A stretch of 24,345 nt of DNA from assembly GCA_905397405.1 (NCBI GenBank), contig CAJPVJ010000488.1, positions 1 through 24,345 on the forward strand, in the 5' to 3' direction. The DNA is from Oppiella nova (lineage: Eukaryota > Arthropoda > Arachnida > Sarcoptiformes > Oppiidae). Of the stretch, positions 10,260 through 19,194 are shown piece after piece. Within the stretch, counting starts at the first letter, position 1. Each line of letters starts with the position of its first letter. The notes beneath the pieces are model-generated. The model made no database searches. It was not told where the DNA came from and saw only the letters and a list, made by a program, of their open reading frames with translations. The translations under genes were made by a program, and so were the position numbers.

Positions 10260-11720
10260 CCAGTGTTGACGTCAGTGGAGTAACCCATAGAATATTCTTT
10301 AGTCTAATAATTGAATAAATAAGAGAACAGAATATACAAGACTCGAGTGGATGTCTGAAGACTCTGGCATTTGTGAGATCTGTTGCCAGTCTTGTGCTCA
10401 AGACTTTCAGCAGTTGTGGTCCGACATAAAGGCGCCTGAATTACAGCATTTGAATGGAGGCCACAATTGGAGCGTTTAGTTATTTGTTAGACTTTCTGCA
10501 GTCGGAGTCAGTATTCATGTCAATCTAAGACAAGTATTTCCTCAATCAATAAATGCTAACTTTTGCGCACTCTTTCAGTCCATAGTTTAGGCTTAAGTTT
10601 TGCCAAAAACTACTGTACTTTTCAATTGTCTTCAGACACTGTCTTTACTGTTCCCTTAAATGACCTTTTCTTTGGTATCATTCATAATACAAGTACTCCA
10701 TTATATTTCAAACGTATTATGGCTTTAAGTTTGAAATATTCAAATCATTTCTGATATAAAGTCCAAGTTTATATTTTATTATAGTCTACATTCAGTTCTT
10801 AAGTCATATTTTGTTAAATTAATTTTAGGCATTTTAAATTCATTTTTTAAATTCTCATAAATTGATTGTCGAAATTATTGAATTAAAATAATAAGTTAAA
10901 TACTGTCAAAACATGAAATCATTTCAATTTCAGCAATAAACTTTTATTTTAAAATCTGAAATTCTGTAAAGTTTCTAACATTTCGCATTTTATCGATTTT
11001 GAGAAATTAAATTCATAAAAGCTTGCACTCATTTGTATCTCTACAAAGTTTGCAATGAATTAATATATTCTTCATTAATCTAAAAATTCTTGTCATTTAA
11101 GTCTTAAAGGATTAGTTATGACACCAATGATTGTCAGCAAAACAAATTTAAACTACAATTTTGTTCTCCTTTAAGATTCAATATTAAATAAATCTCTTTT
11201 GTTTTCAATTTATATAAAAGTGTTGTTTTGATAAATAATTTATTTCTTAACAAAAGAATAATTAATTACAGCAAAGAATTAAGTGTTACACACAATATTC
11301 TACAGTATATTACTGTACTACATATGTGTGATACTAAACTTTTGCAACTAATTTACTTAAATGTTGATATAATTGCAACTAAAATCACCAATTGAATTTT
11401 CATAAAAAAGTATATAGAATCTAAAATATGGTATAATAAGACCCTGGAGTCTGTCAAAAATTGCATCAATGCTTGTCCCTGAAGAGGGATAAGAGATGCG
11501 GTTTATGTATGGGTTGTCAGCAAAACTGGGCTCACTTTGCGATCACTGCCACAGCTGTGCCCCCCTATGGACGAGAACAGAGCGCCCATAGACACCACAA
11601 CCACACATACCTTTGCCATCATTTTCATGATTGCAGTTCTTATGGCATACCGTGTCTTATATTGCATTCACTGCCAGCATATACTCTCATTCATTCATTT
11701 ACTCACAATTAATCCAATAT
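10260..11720. other. Non-coding region with two GC-richer islands (10260-10700, 11440-11700)
   Basis: Two islands sit upstream of CDK2AP1. The first contains a consensus CRE and, on the plus strand, a 42-codon Cys-containing frame from the ATG at 10351. The opposite strand is open too. The second is open on both strands. On plus, a Cys-rich frame with CxxCxxC spacing lies near 11490-11520. On minus, a 54-codon frame runs from the ATG at 11665-11667 to the TAA at 11503-11505; it has a Val-rich hydrophobic stretch and a strong donor-like AAG/GTATGT inside. No family is recognised. They may be distant 5' UTR exons, enhancers or degenerate coding sequence. Confidence 0.35.
10267..10274. promoter_or_regulatory. 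Consensus CRE octamer
   Basis: TGACGTCA is the perfect palindromic site for CREB/ATF bZIP factors. It sits at the edge of a GC-richer island in AT-rich DNA, about 1.8 kb upstream of CDK2AP1. Occupancy and target gene are unknown; a chance match is possible. Confidence 0.35.
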
Positions 11721-12053
11721 AATGACACACTTTTTATGTTAAATCTAATGATTTAAATTAGTTTAAATACTTTTATAATTATTTTATTAACAAATAGACA
11801 TTTAAATAGCATTACATTCAGTGATAACGTGTAGGCAAAGGGAGTGAATCGTAATATTGAGTGCTTTGTGTATAGAATGCAATACAAAAGCAGTGAATCA
11901 ATGACTGGGGGTTCAGAGGAACGTGTATTTCGTAACATTATGTGTGACTTGACCTCAATATTTGAGTAATTTGTGGACATTTTTGATGATAATTAGTGGT
12001 CAAAGAAGTGGACATTGAGTTGAATTGATTGCGAATACAGTGTCTGAGAGGCA
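11721..12053 (+). promoter_or_regulatory. Upstream region / 5' UTR of CDK2AP1
   Basis: This spacer precedes the CDK2AP1 start codon. It becomes richer in GC from about 11820, which suits a 5' UTR. An initiator-like TTCAGTG lies at 11817-11823, but no TATA box stands at the right distance. The start site is therefore a guess. Confidence 0.3.
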
Positions 12054-12488
12054 ATGGATTTAGTGATGGAAGAGAAGCAGATGTCGAGTGAGTCAGCGCT
12101 AGTGTTGGGCTCTATGTCCGGCCAATTAGGTCCACAAATGGTGACATCGAGTGTGCCATCAGTGCAGACATCGTTCGCGGGAGGCGTCCCCACACTCCTC
12201 ACCCCTTCCCAGTTGTCTTCGCTCACCATTAGTCCCGTCCAACAGTCGGCGAACTCGACATCAAAATACGCGCAACTCTTGCAAGTGATCGAAGAGTTAG
12301 GTCTGTATTGACACCACTGTTGAGACAACGATTGCTAACTATTATCTCATTCCTCAGGCAAAGACATACGTCCGACGTATTCGGGGTCCAAGAGCTCTGC
12401 CGAGCGGCTCAAGAGAGGTATAATTCACGCGAGAATTCTTGTGCGCGAGTGTCTCATAGAGACCGAGAGGAATAACGCCAGGAACTGA
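12054..12488 (+). CDS. CDK2AP1: CDK2-associated protein 1 (DOC-1 family), NuRD subunit
   Basis: The gene has two exons, 12054-12300 and 12358-12488, with a 57-bp GT-AG intron whose phase joins a Gly codon. The product is 125 aa, close to human CDK2AP1 (115 aa). Residues 70-125 hold the conserved family core: [31 protein letters not shown] and the VRECL motif. The Cys of VRECL (C114) corresponds to the Cys linked to dimerisation in the human protein. The N-terminal 69 residues are Ser/Pro/Thr/Gln-rich and probably disordered, as in the family. CDK2AP1/2 proteins bind CDK2 and are stable small subunits of the NuRD chromatin-remodelling complex. The stop lies 320 bp from that of the convergent SUCLG2. 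CDK2AP1 and CDK2AP2 cannot be told apart for an invertebrate single-copy homologue. Confidence 0.93.
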
Positions 12489-12537
12489 TTGTCACACCAT
12501 TTGTTCATTACATACAAAACCATTAAAACTATTTCTA

Positions 12538-12628
12538 TTTATTTATAATCTAATGAATCATTATTTGCAATGATTTTGGTTTTGATATAATTATGTATTT
12601 ATTTATTCATTGATAACTCAATAATAAA
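12538..12628. promoter_or_regulatory. Interleaved poly(A) signals of CDK2AP1 and SUCLG2
   Basis: On the plus strand AATAAA lies at 12623-12628 (with a weaker ATTAAA at 12522-12527) for CDK2AP1. On the minus strand AATAAA lies at 12598-12603 and 12602-12607, and again at 12538-12543, for SUCLG2. Because each signal lies beyond or beside the other gene's, the two 3' UTRs should overlap on opposite strands. Use of each signal is inferred. Confidence 0.55.
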
Positions 12629-12808
12629 TTGGCATAAAATATAGCAATCATTCAAACAATTCGTAGAAAATTATCAATAATTTGCAAAAAACACGAGATT
12701 TATAACCACTAAAAACGAGAGACGTTTCCAAATCACGATTAATTGTACTGAAAATAATAGACAACCAAATGATTTGTCGTCTGAATTGATATCTTGAGAC
12801 AAATGCCA

Positions 12809-14170
12809 TTAAATGGCGACGGATTTGACGGCTTTCTGGGCGGCGTCGTCCAGATCTGTGGCCGATATGATGTCCGACACTTCGCTGAGCAGAGCTCTGG
12901 CCGTCTCGGCGTTGGTTCCCTCGAGTCGTACAATGAGCGGCACTTTGACGAGACTTCTGGCGGCGATCAGTCCCTTCGCAATGGTCTCGCAGTTGACAAT
13001 ACCGCCGAAGATGTTGACTAAAATGGCGCGAACTTTCTGGTCAGCGGTGATCAAACGGAATGCATTCTCGACGCCCAACTGATTGACGGAACCGCCGACG
13101 TCTAAGAAGTTGGCCGGACTTCCGCCGTAGTGATGGATGATATCCATTGTGGCCATCGCTAGGCCGGCGCCGTTCACCAGACACGCGATGTTGCCATCCA
13201 TGGGAACAAAGTTCAAGTTGTAGTCGCGCGCCAACCGGTCCCTCGGGTCCTCTTCGGCCGAGTTTTCATTTTCGATTCGTTTCATCCATTGATGTCTGAA
13301 CGACGCGTTTTCGTCGAAATTGATTTTGGCGTCGAAGCACACCATCGTATCCTTTGTGGTGATCCCAAACGGATTGATCTCCACCTGAAGAGCATCTAAT
13401 TTAATGAACATTTTATACAATCGCGAGATCTGTTTGGCCGCGTCTTCCACCAGATGTCCGCTCAGACCTAACCCTCGTTTGGCCACATCTGTGGCCAACT
13501 CTATGTTCAAGTCATCGGCGTTGGACTCAATAGGAATGGGAAACTTGTGAATGGCTTCGGGAGTCTTCTCGGCCACCTGTTCGATGTCAACCCCGCCCTC
13601 CTGTGAGGCCACTATAACGGGTCCACCACTGCCTCTGTCCAGAAGTATCGCTAAATACAGCTCTTTCTTAATGTCGAGCGCCTCCGCGATCATCACTTTG
13701 TTCACTAAAACTCCACTTTTGGTGGTCTGAGCGGTGATGAGGTAGTCGTTCAGCATTTTGGCACAAACTTCAGACACTTTTTGCTTGTCTTTAGTCAACT
13801 GCACGCCTCCTTTCATCGACGAGTTCTTGAAGTAACCCTTCCCTCGACCGCCGGCCAGCACTTGGGCTTTGATCACATATTCCTCGACATCAGCCAAAGA
13901 GAGTTCACTCGCATCGCCCGATGGATTCGGTGAGTCAGCCGAAGGACATTCACTGTACTTCGAGTTCTTGTCGCCAATTATCGACTTTATCTCATCGACA
14001 CTCTCGATGACACAGAACCGCTGGACTCTGACGCCATTGTTTCGCATCAATTGCTTGCTTTGGTATTCTTGGAGATTCAGACATCTCTTTTGGCAGCACT
14101 TCTGCAACACAGGAATCGATCGCTTCAGCAGTGAATTGATTGGATATAAATGTCTTAACTGTAGAGCCAT
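12809..14170 (-). CDS. SUCLG2: Succinyl-CoA ligase [GDP-forming] beta subunit, mitochondrial
   Basis: A single uninterrupted frame of 453 aa, close to the family length of about 430. With the alpha subunit it interconverts succinyl-CoA and succinate, coupled to GDP phosphorylation, in the TCA cycle of the mitochondrial matrix. Residues 1-30 are rich in Arg/Lys without acidic residues, as in a mitochondrial presequence. The ATP-grasp domain begins at LNLQEYQSKQLM (31-42). KAQVLAGGRGKG (101-112) is the nucleotide-binding stretch, and VEINPFG (263-269) with D280 supplies Mg ligands. The ligase domain has NGAGLAMAT (333-341) and LVNIFGGIVNC (384-394). LNLQEYQSK, MIAEALDI, GIVNC and RLEGTN favour the GDP-type over SUCLA2. 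Compared with my memory of human SUCLG2, about 25 extra Ser/Asp/Pro-rich residues sit around 68-95. The gene lacks introns, unlike its neighbours. Confidence 0.95.
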   Translation of the reverse strand: MALQLRHLYPINSLLKRSIPVLQKCCQKRCLNLQEYQSKQLMRNNGVRVQRFCVIESVDEIKSIIGDKNSKYSECPSADSPNPSGDASELSLADVEEYVIKAQVLAGGRGKGYFKNSSMKGGVQLTKDKQKVSEVCAKMLNDYLITAQTTKSGVLVNKVMIAEALDIKKELYLAILLDRGSGGPVIVASQEGGVDIEQVAEKTPEAIHKFPIPIESNADDLNIELATDVAKRGLGLSGHLVEDAAKQISRLYKMFIKLDALQVEINPFGITTKDTMVCFDAKINFDENASFRHQWMKRIENENSAEEDPRDRLARDYNLNFVPMDGNIACLVNGAGLAMATMDIIHHYGGSPANFLDVGGSVNQLGVENAFRLITADQKVRAILVNIFGGIVNCETIAKGLIAARSLVKVPLIVRLEGTNAETARALLSEVSDIISATDLDDAAQKAVKSVAI

Positions 14171-14548
14171 TCTTCTAGTACTTAAGAGTTACCACTAAAT
14201 CATAAGAAAATCATGTGATAAGTGAATAAATGGTTAAATTGTGTGCAAAATCAGACGTTTATGTGTTGTCGTATGGGATGTGGTGTTCAGTGAAGACCTG
14301 TCTTGCAATCCATGGGAGATATCATTGAATCAAATGGTAAACAAAAAAGTGATAAAAAACTTATCGAAAAGTGTTTTCATATGTCGTAAGCATAGCATTG
14401 AATGGCATTGCAGTGCGACTGCGCTCTCACTGCCATCACATGTCAACCATTGGACACATGTTTCACTCATTTCTTCATTTCATTTCACGTTTTCATTGAA
14501 TTTAAAGTTTTTGAAATAAATTATTGCAAATTATATTGAATTCAAAGA
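14171..14548. promoter_or_regulatory. Divergent promoter region between SUCLG2 and RPF1
   Basis: The two start codons are 378 bp apart and point away from each other, so both 5' UTRs and promoters must share this spacer. I see no good TATA box. A DRE-like TATCGA core (14362-14367) and a short dyad GCAGTG...CACTGC (14410-14433) are present. Broad TATA-less promoters are usual for housekeeping genes. Confidence 0.6.
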
Positions 14549-15950
14549 ATGGGTCGAAAACGCAAAGAGGAAGATGTGAGCGATGAAGACATCGATTTCG
14601 AGGATATCGACGGTGAGGAACCGTTGGAGCAAACTGTGGACTCCGGTCAAGAAGTGGATGATTTGGAAGTGGAAGAGACCAACGATGAGATAACTGATGA
14701 GATAACTGATGCTAAGGACGTGCAGAAGGTGTTGTTCCCGGAGACCAGTGTCTTGTCTCAGATCAAGAATAAGTTAAGACGTCGTGAGATGTATGTGAAG
14801 CTCAAGAAGCAGAAGAAAGAGGTCTGCCATCCATTCACGCATTCATTGGTTTCGTTTGTATTAACTTTGGTTTTGTTGTGATATTTAGGCGAAGAAAGAG
14901 TCGCGAACTGAGAGACAAAATATGGCGAAAGCTATGGGAGAAAAGGCCACAAAACAGGTGCCCAAGACTATTGAGTCGATGCGAGAACCCGACGAAACAA
15001 TGGTTGATCCCGAAGATGAAGAGGTGAAGATCGACGAGTCGTTGGACGAGATGTCCGCGTATTTTCGCAAAGACGTTGAGCCGAAGATACTCATCACATC
15101 CAGTGATAATCCGCACACAAAGACCATTAAGTTCTGTCGAGAACTCAAGCAAAGCATTCCTAACGCAGAGTTCAGGTTTAGGAACAGATCCAGTGTTAAA
15201 AAGATGGTTAAGGCAGCCATCGATAGGGATTACTCCGACATCTTGATTGTGAACGAGGACTGGAGGAAACCCAGTGAGTGCTGCGACTGTTCCTATAATT
15301 AACACTTTATTGATCTGTATTTATATGATAGACGGTGTACTTCACGTCCATTTACCCGACGGCCCCACCGCTCACTACAAACTTAGTTCCGTTCGCTTTT
15401 GTAAAGATATAAAGGTTTGAATGATTTTGATCTCACGAATCAGAATAACAGTATCGATGTACCGGTAATAATGTATTGAATGTCTGTCCAGAATCGGGCC
15501 AAATATAGCGCCCACCGACCGGAAGTGATTCTCAATAATTTCAACACAAGACTCGGCCACACAATCGGCCGAATGTTTGCCTCAGTATTTCATTTCGATC
15601 CTGAATTCAAAGGCCGACGAGTCGTGACTTTTCACAACCAAAGAGATTATATATTCTTTCGACATCACAGGTGAAGCTGTCTTTGTCCTCAAAATGCCGT
15701 TTCATTTATTTGATTATCTTTTGAAAACAGATACGAATTTAAGAACAACACCAGAGTTGCCATACAAGAGATCGGACCCCGATTTACACTAAAGCTACGG
15801 TCTCTACAAAAGGGAACATTTGACTCGAAATTTGGTGAATATGAATGGGCTCTTAAGGTATTATGTCTTCACATTTGGTATACTTTTCTAACAAATTCTC
15901 TTCAATAGCGTCACGACTCGGGAATAAACAGAAGACGATTCGCGTTATAG
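14549..15950 (+). CDS. RPF1: Ribosome production factor 1 (Brix-domain protein)
   Basis: Six exons: 14549-14821, 14889-15273, 15332-15414, 15492-15670, 15731-15857 and 15909-15950. Introns are 67, 58, 77, 60 and 51 bp, all GT-AG with matching phases. The product is 362 aa (human about 349). RPF1 is a nucleolar factor needed for maturation of the 60S subunit and its rRNA. Residues 1-60 are acidic, with a small in-frame DEIT repeat (12-bp unit at 14684-14707). A Lys/Arg-rich coiled stretch at about 70-105 follows. The Brix domain starts at [11 protein letters not shown] (about 156) and includes [43 protein letters not shown] (293-304) and [19 protein letters not shown]. These motifs fit RPF1 better than IMP4, RPF2 or BRIX1. 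Its 3' end meets IRE1, 133 bp from stop to stop. Confidence 0.96.
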
Positions 15951-15987
15951 TTATGTTTTAAGAATTCATTCATTCATTTGGTATATC

Positions 15988-16002
15988 AATAAACTGTTTA
16001 TT
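15988..16002. promoter_or_regulatory. Back-to-back poly(A) signals of RPF1 and IRE1
   Basis: AATAAA on the plus strand (15988-15993), 38 bp after the RPF1 stop, is followed after 3 bp by AATAAA on the minus strand (15997-16002), about 80 bp beyond the IRE1 stop. Cleavage normally falls 10-30 nt past the signal, so the two transcripts should overlap tail to tail. A second plus-strand AATAAA lies at 16066-16071. Confidence 0.7.
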
Positions 16003-16083
16003 TCGTGCAAATAATTATTAAAATATAGGAATATATCAATTATAACCAATAATAATATGAATAATAATAAAGTGATAATTCAT

Positions 16084-19000
16084 TCAATTGTCATAATTTT
16101 GTACAAAAGTATTGAGGTTATTGTCATCAAATGTCTCGAGTGTGTCGAGCAATGGTTTCCTGACCTTAACGGGTGAACCCTTCCTCTTACAACTCTTCCA
16201 ATTGATGGCTTCAAGTGAGTCATCACTGGCCATACCATTGGGCATAAAATTTTGCGTGTTTTTCATGTACCACTTAATGCCACTCCTGGGAAGTGATTCG
16301 TAATAAACAGAATCCGGTTGATAATAGGATTCAAAGATATCTTCGTTTCGAGACATTTGTAACGCGATGTAAGAATGAATCAAAAGACGCGGAAATCTAG
16401 TGGTGAAGTACTCAACAAATTGTTTGGGAATCGCGCCGAGAGATTGCTGTAATTCTGGCGGCAGTTCCCTATAGTGATGGCGTTTGTTGCGCATCGCTCG
16501 CAATAAGTCACGTACGGATGAGCCCCTGTAGGAGCGGAACTTCTTGAGGTCGGTCTGCAACTCAATGGATATGTGTCGCCTCCAGTCCCCTTTGCACACA
16601 TCGATCCCTCCGCTCTCTAACGACTGCACGACCGGCGAATCGAAGGCCTCTTTCTCTATGCGGTCGGACACGTCCTGCAAGAACTGCAGCGATTTGTTTG
16701 GGTCCCAAAACAACGGGTGTTTCACTACGGACTCAATGTTTGGTCGAGCGCTGGGGTCGGAGTTAATCATAGCGTAGATGAGACTGAATTCTCTGAACGA
16801 GTCTTCAGTTTTAAGTTTATTGATGTCGAACTGACCGATCAGTATATTCGACTGTCTCTGCAATAGGTCTCCGAATGGGTGCTCGCCTTTGGTTAGTGTG
16901 TAATAACATAGACATCCCATCGAAAAGATGTCGATAGGCTTTGATGGCTTGAATGTGAGTCTATCTAACTTTGATTTTAATACTTCCGGTGCTATCCAAC
17001 CCTCAGTGCCCTTCAGCGCCGCCGACACTTCAGTGGATAACTGGTCCGAAGTTAATACTTTAGAGACACCAAAGTCAGAGATCATCACTTTTCTGGTGTT
17101 ATTAGGAGGTAATGGCAATGATATTAAGATATTTTGCGGTTTAATATCACGATGAATGACATTCAATGAGTGAAGGTGTGCTAATCCAAGGCATGACTGC
17201 TGCAGCACTTGTATGGTGTCTACCTGTGCGTCGCCCTCCCTCTCGATATAGTCTGCGAGAGTAAAGTCGGCTAATTCTATGGCAATATAGCGAAACATCT
17301 CATCGGATTCGGTGGCAAAATAGCGAATCAGATTGGGATGAGTTAGCGAACGAAGCAGTTCTATCTCCCGGTTCGCCAAAATGAAGTGATCGGCCACTAC
17401 TCGCTTCACAGCTATCTGTTGCTTGTTTTCGAACAAACCCTTATAAACACAGGTCCCCGAACTGCCCCTTCCTATGATTGATTTGGGCTCAAACCTAATC
17501 TTCCCGACACTCATCCAATTGGTGTCACTGTTTGTGTTTTGGTATTTATTTTGTTTGGAATTTCGCGATTTCCAGTATATTATTAAAGCAATGGTTGTGA
17601 CGCCCGACAGGAATGTGATGGTTGTGCGCAAGAGATCCGCATAATCATAGTTCACGTCAACATTACGGCTGTGTATCGATGAATTAGATATGATTAACGG
17701 CTCTCTGAATGGTTGCGATTTCTGTTCAGTCAACAGGTTAAGAGGCGTTTGACTGATTTGGAACTGAGGGTAGATTTGGCTCTTTGTGAGCTCCGGGTAC
17801 TCGTAATAGCCGTAAACCAATATATTGAAATAGTCGCGAATAGAGTTGACCGACTTTTGCTTATCCGGGCCATCGATCAGCAGTTTTCGGTTGCGTTTGG
17901 TTGGGATGAGAGTTGTTTGCGTTAAGTCCACTAAAGTACTCAACGCGTACATCGACTTCGAGTCCGGCATTTCGCCGATATATAGCGACGGATATAATGG
18001 ATTGCTTTGCCGTAAGTTTCGCGGGTTTACAGTCCCGCCGATCGTAGAGAAGGGCACTCGACGGAGCACTGGAGTGAAGCCGTCGTTGAACTGAAATATG
18101 GACACAATTGGCGACGAGAACTGATGCGTCCACAAGAATCTGTTGGCGCCGTCCGAGAGATCGATTGTCGCGATTCTTCCAGTTGTGCTCGAAGTCAAGT
18201 GAAGGAATTCGTAGGCGTTCTGTGGTATGGATGACACGGCCGACGACGAGTAGTCCACGAAAGTCAAGTTCCAGGTCTTCTGTTTGGTCTTCAAGTCAAA
18301 TATGGATAACTGGTATTCACTTTTGCCCACAAATAACAGGTTAGACGTCTGCGTGTCGTAGGCAGTGGTGGTCATCGGCGGTGACGGACACATCGGTGTG
18401 TCTGCGTTCAGCACATCCACTCTCTCGCCGGTCACGGCGTTGATTGTAATCCATTCGTCGATCTTTTTGCCGGTGTATAGAATGCCATCAGAACTACGAC
18501 AAGGACTCGAAGACACCAATTCACTGATAGTGAAGGGAAGCTTCTCTAAGGACTCCCTGTTGTCCGACTCCGTGTCCGCCGCACTGTTCACTCAATGAAT
18601 ACCAATCAATACATCATTAATACATGTTTTCATTCAATTCATAACTTTCAATAGATAGGCAACTATTAAAAAGTGGTCCCAAATCTGATCCCAAATCTGA
18701 TCCCAAATCTGATCATAACATTCATATAAAACTGATTTCGATATTTGTGTTCAAAATAAGTGAAAGAGATTTGAGTGAAGATATGAAATATGTATTCATT
18801 GACTGCAATGAGGACTACAAGAGGTGTCAGACCTGAAGCCATTGTAGAGATATAGTGAGCCGTCTTTAGGGTCGGGAAGGAATAGGTTTCTCCTCCTGTG
18901 CTGACGAGTCATGTTCTCAATGTTTGGTAACTTCAGAATCGGCGACTCATTCAGAGACCACTTTATAAGACCCGATCGCTGGCCGATGGCGTGAAGAGTG

Positions 19001-19194
19001 CCGTCCAGAGTCGATATCAATAGAGATGGCTCTCGGATGGCCACTGGCTGTCATGGGATCAACCATTAGTGATCATTGCGTTGCATATGATATCATCAAA
19101 TGAACGCAGAGTGGCAACAAATGCATACCTCATTGGCGGTGATGATCAGTGGCAGCACATGAAGAGTTAGCGCTAAAATCAATAAGTGGTACAT
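16084..19194 (-). CDS. ERN1: IRE1: ER stress sensor kinase/endoribonuclease
   Basis: Three exons in transcript order: 19194-19129, 19047-18833, then 18556 (or 18583) down to 16084. Two phase-compatible acceptors give 917 or 926 aa. The shorter fits the family spacing between SLY and KLPF. IRE1 spans the ER membrane, senses unfolded protein and splices XBP1-type mRNA. In 917-aa numbering: signal peptide 1-20; luminal domain with STLDG, LPDPKDGSLY and SSPCRSSDGILY; membrane helix about 404-422; kinase with GRGSSG (456-461), K478 in AVKRV, HRDIKPQN (D564) and DFG (D588); activation loop Ser/Thr-rich before GTEGWIAPE; KEN RNase with Y770, RNK 783-785 and H788, matching the human catalytic set (Y892, R905-K907, H910). 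All key residues are present, so both activities are expected. The cytosolic linker is only about 23 residues, and a tail of about 80 residues follows the RNase. An in-frame ATG preceded by a stop lies 43 codons upstream (19321-19323); I chose 19192-19194 because it places the signal peptide at the N-terminus. Confidence 0.97.
18677..18712. repeat. Three tandem 12-bp units in IRE1 intron 2
   Basis: TCCCAAATCTGA is repeated three times exactly, followed by TC of a fourth. It lies inside the larger IRE1 intron and is a simple minisatellite, likely variable between individuals. Confidence 0.95.

Noticed and set aside
10563-10754. Plus-strand 63-codon frame
   Set aside because: Non-ATG start, no motif, and AT-driven composition toward the end.
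11490-11530. Plus-strand CxxCxxC stretch as a CXXC zinc finger
   Set aside because: The second half of a CXXC domain (further Cys pairs and the KFGG or KTGHQ region) is missing in all three frames, and no splice donor fits after the motif.
12813-13082. Plus-strand frames opposite SUCLG2
   Set aside because: Antisense shadows of a conserved enzyme gene with no independent motif.
13905-13970. A 51-bp in-frame GT...AG segment inside SUCLG2 as an unrecognised intron
   Set aside because: It lacks a pyrimidine tract, is GC-rich unlike every other intron here, and its removal would still leave the loop longer than in the human protein.
14241-14519. Plus-strand 92-codon frame in the SUCLG2/RPF1 spacer
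   Set aside because: No ATG start, no recognisable domain, and it lies in the shared promoter and 5' UTR.
14835-15305. Long minus-strand frame opposite RPF1 exon 2
   Set aside because: Shadow of the RPF1 coding strand, crossing a well-supported intron.
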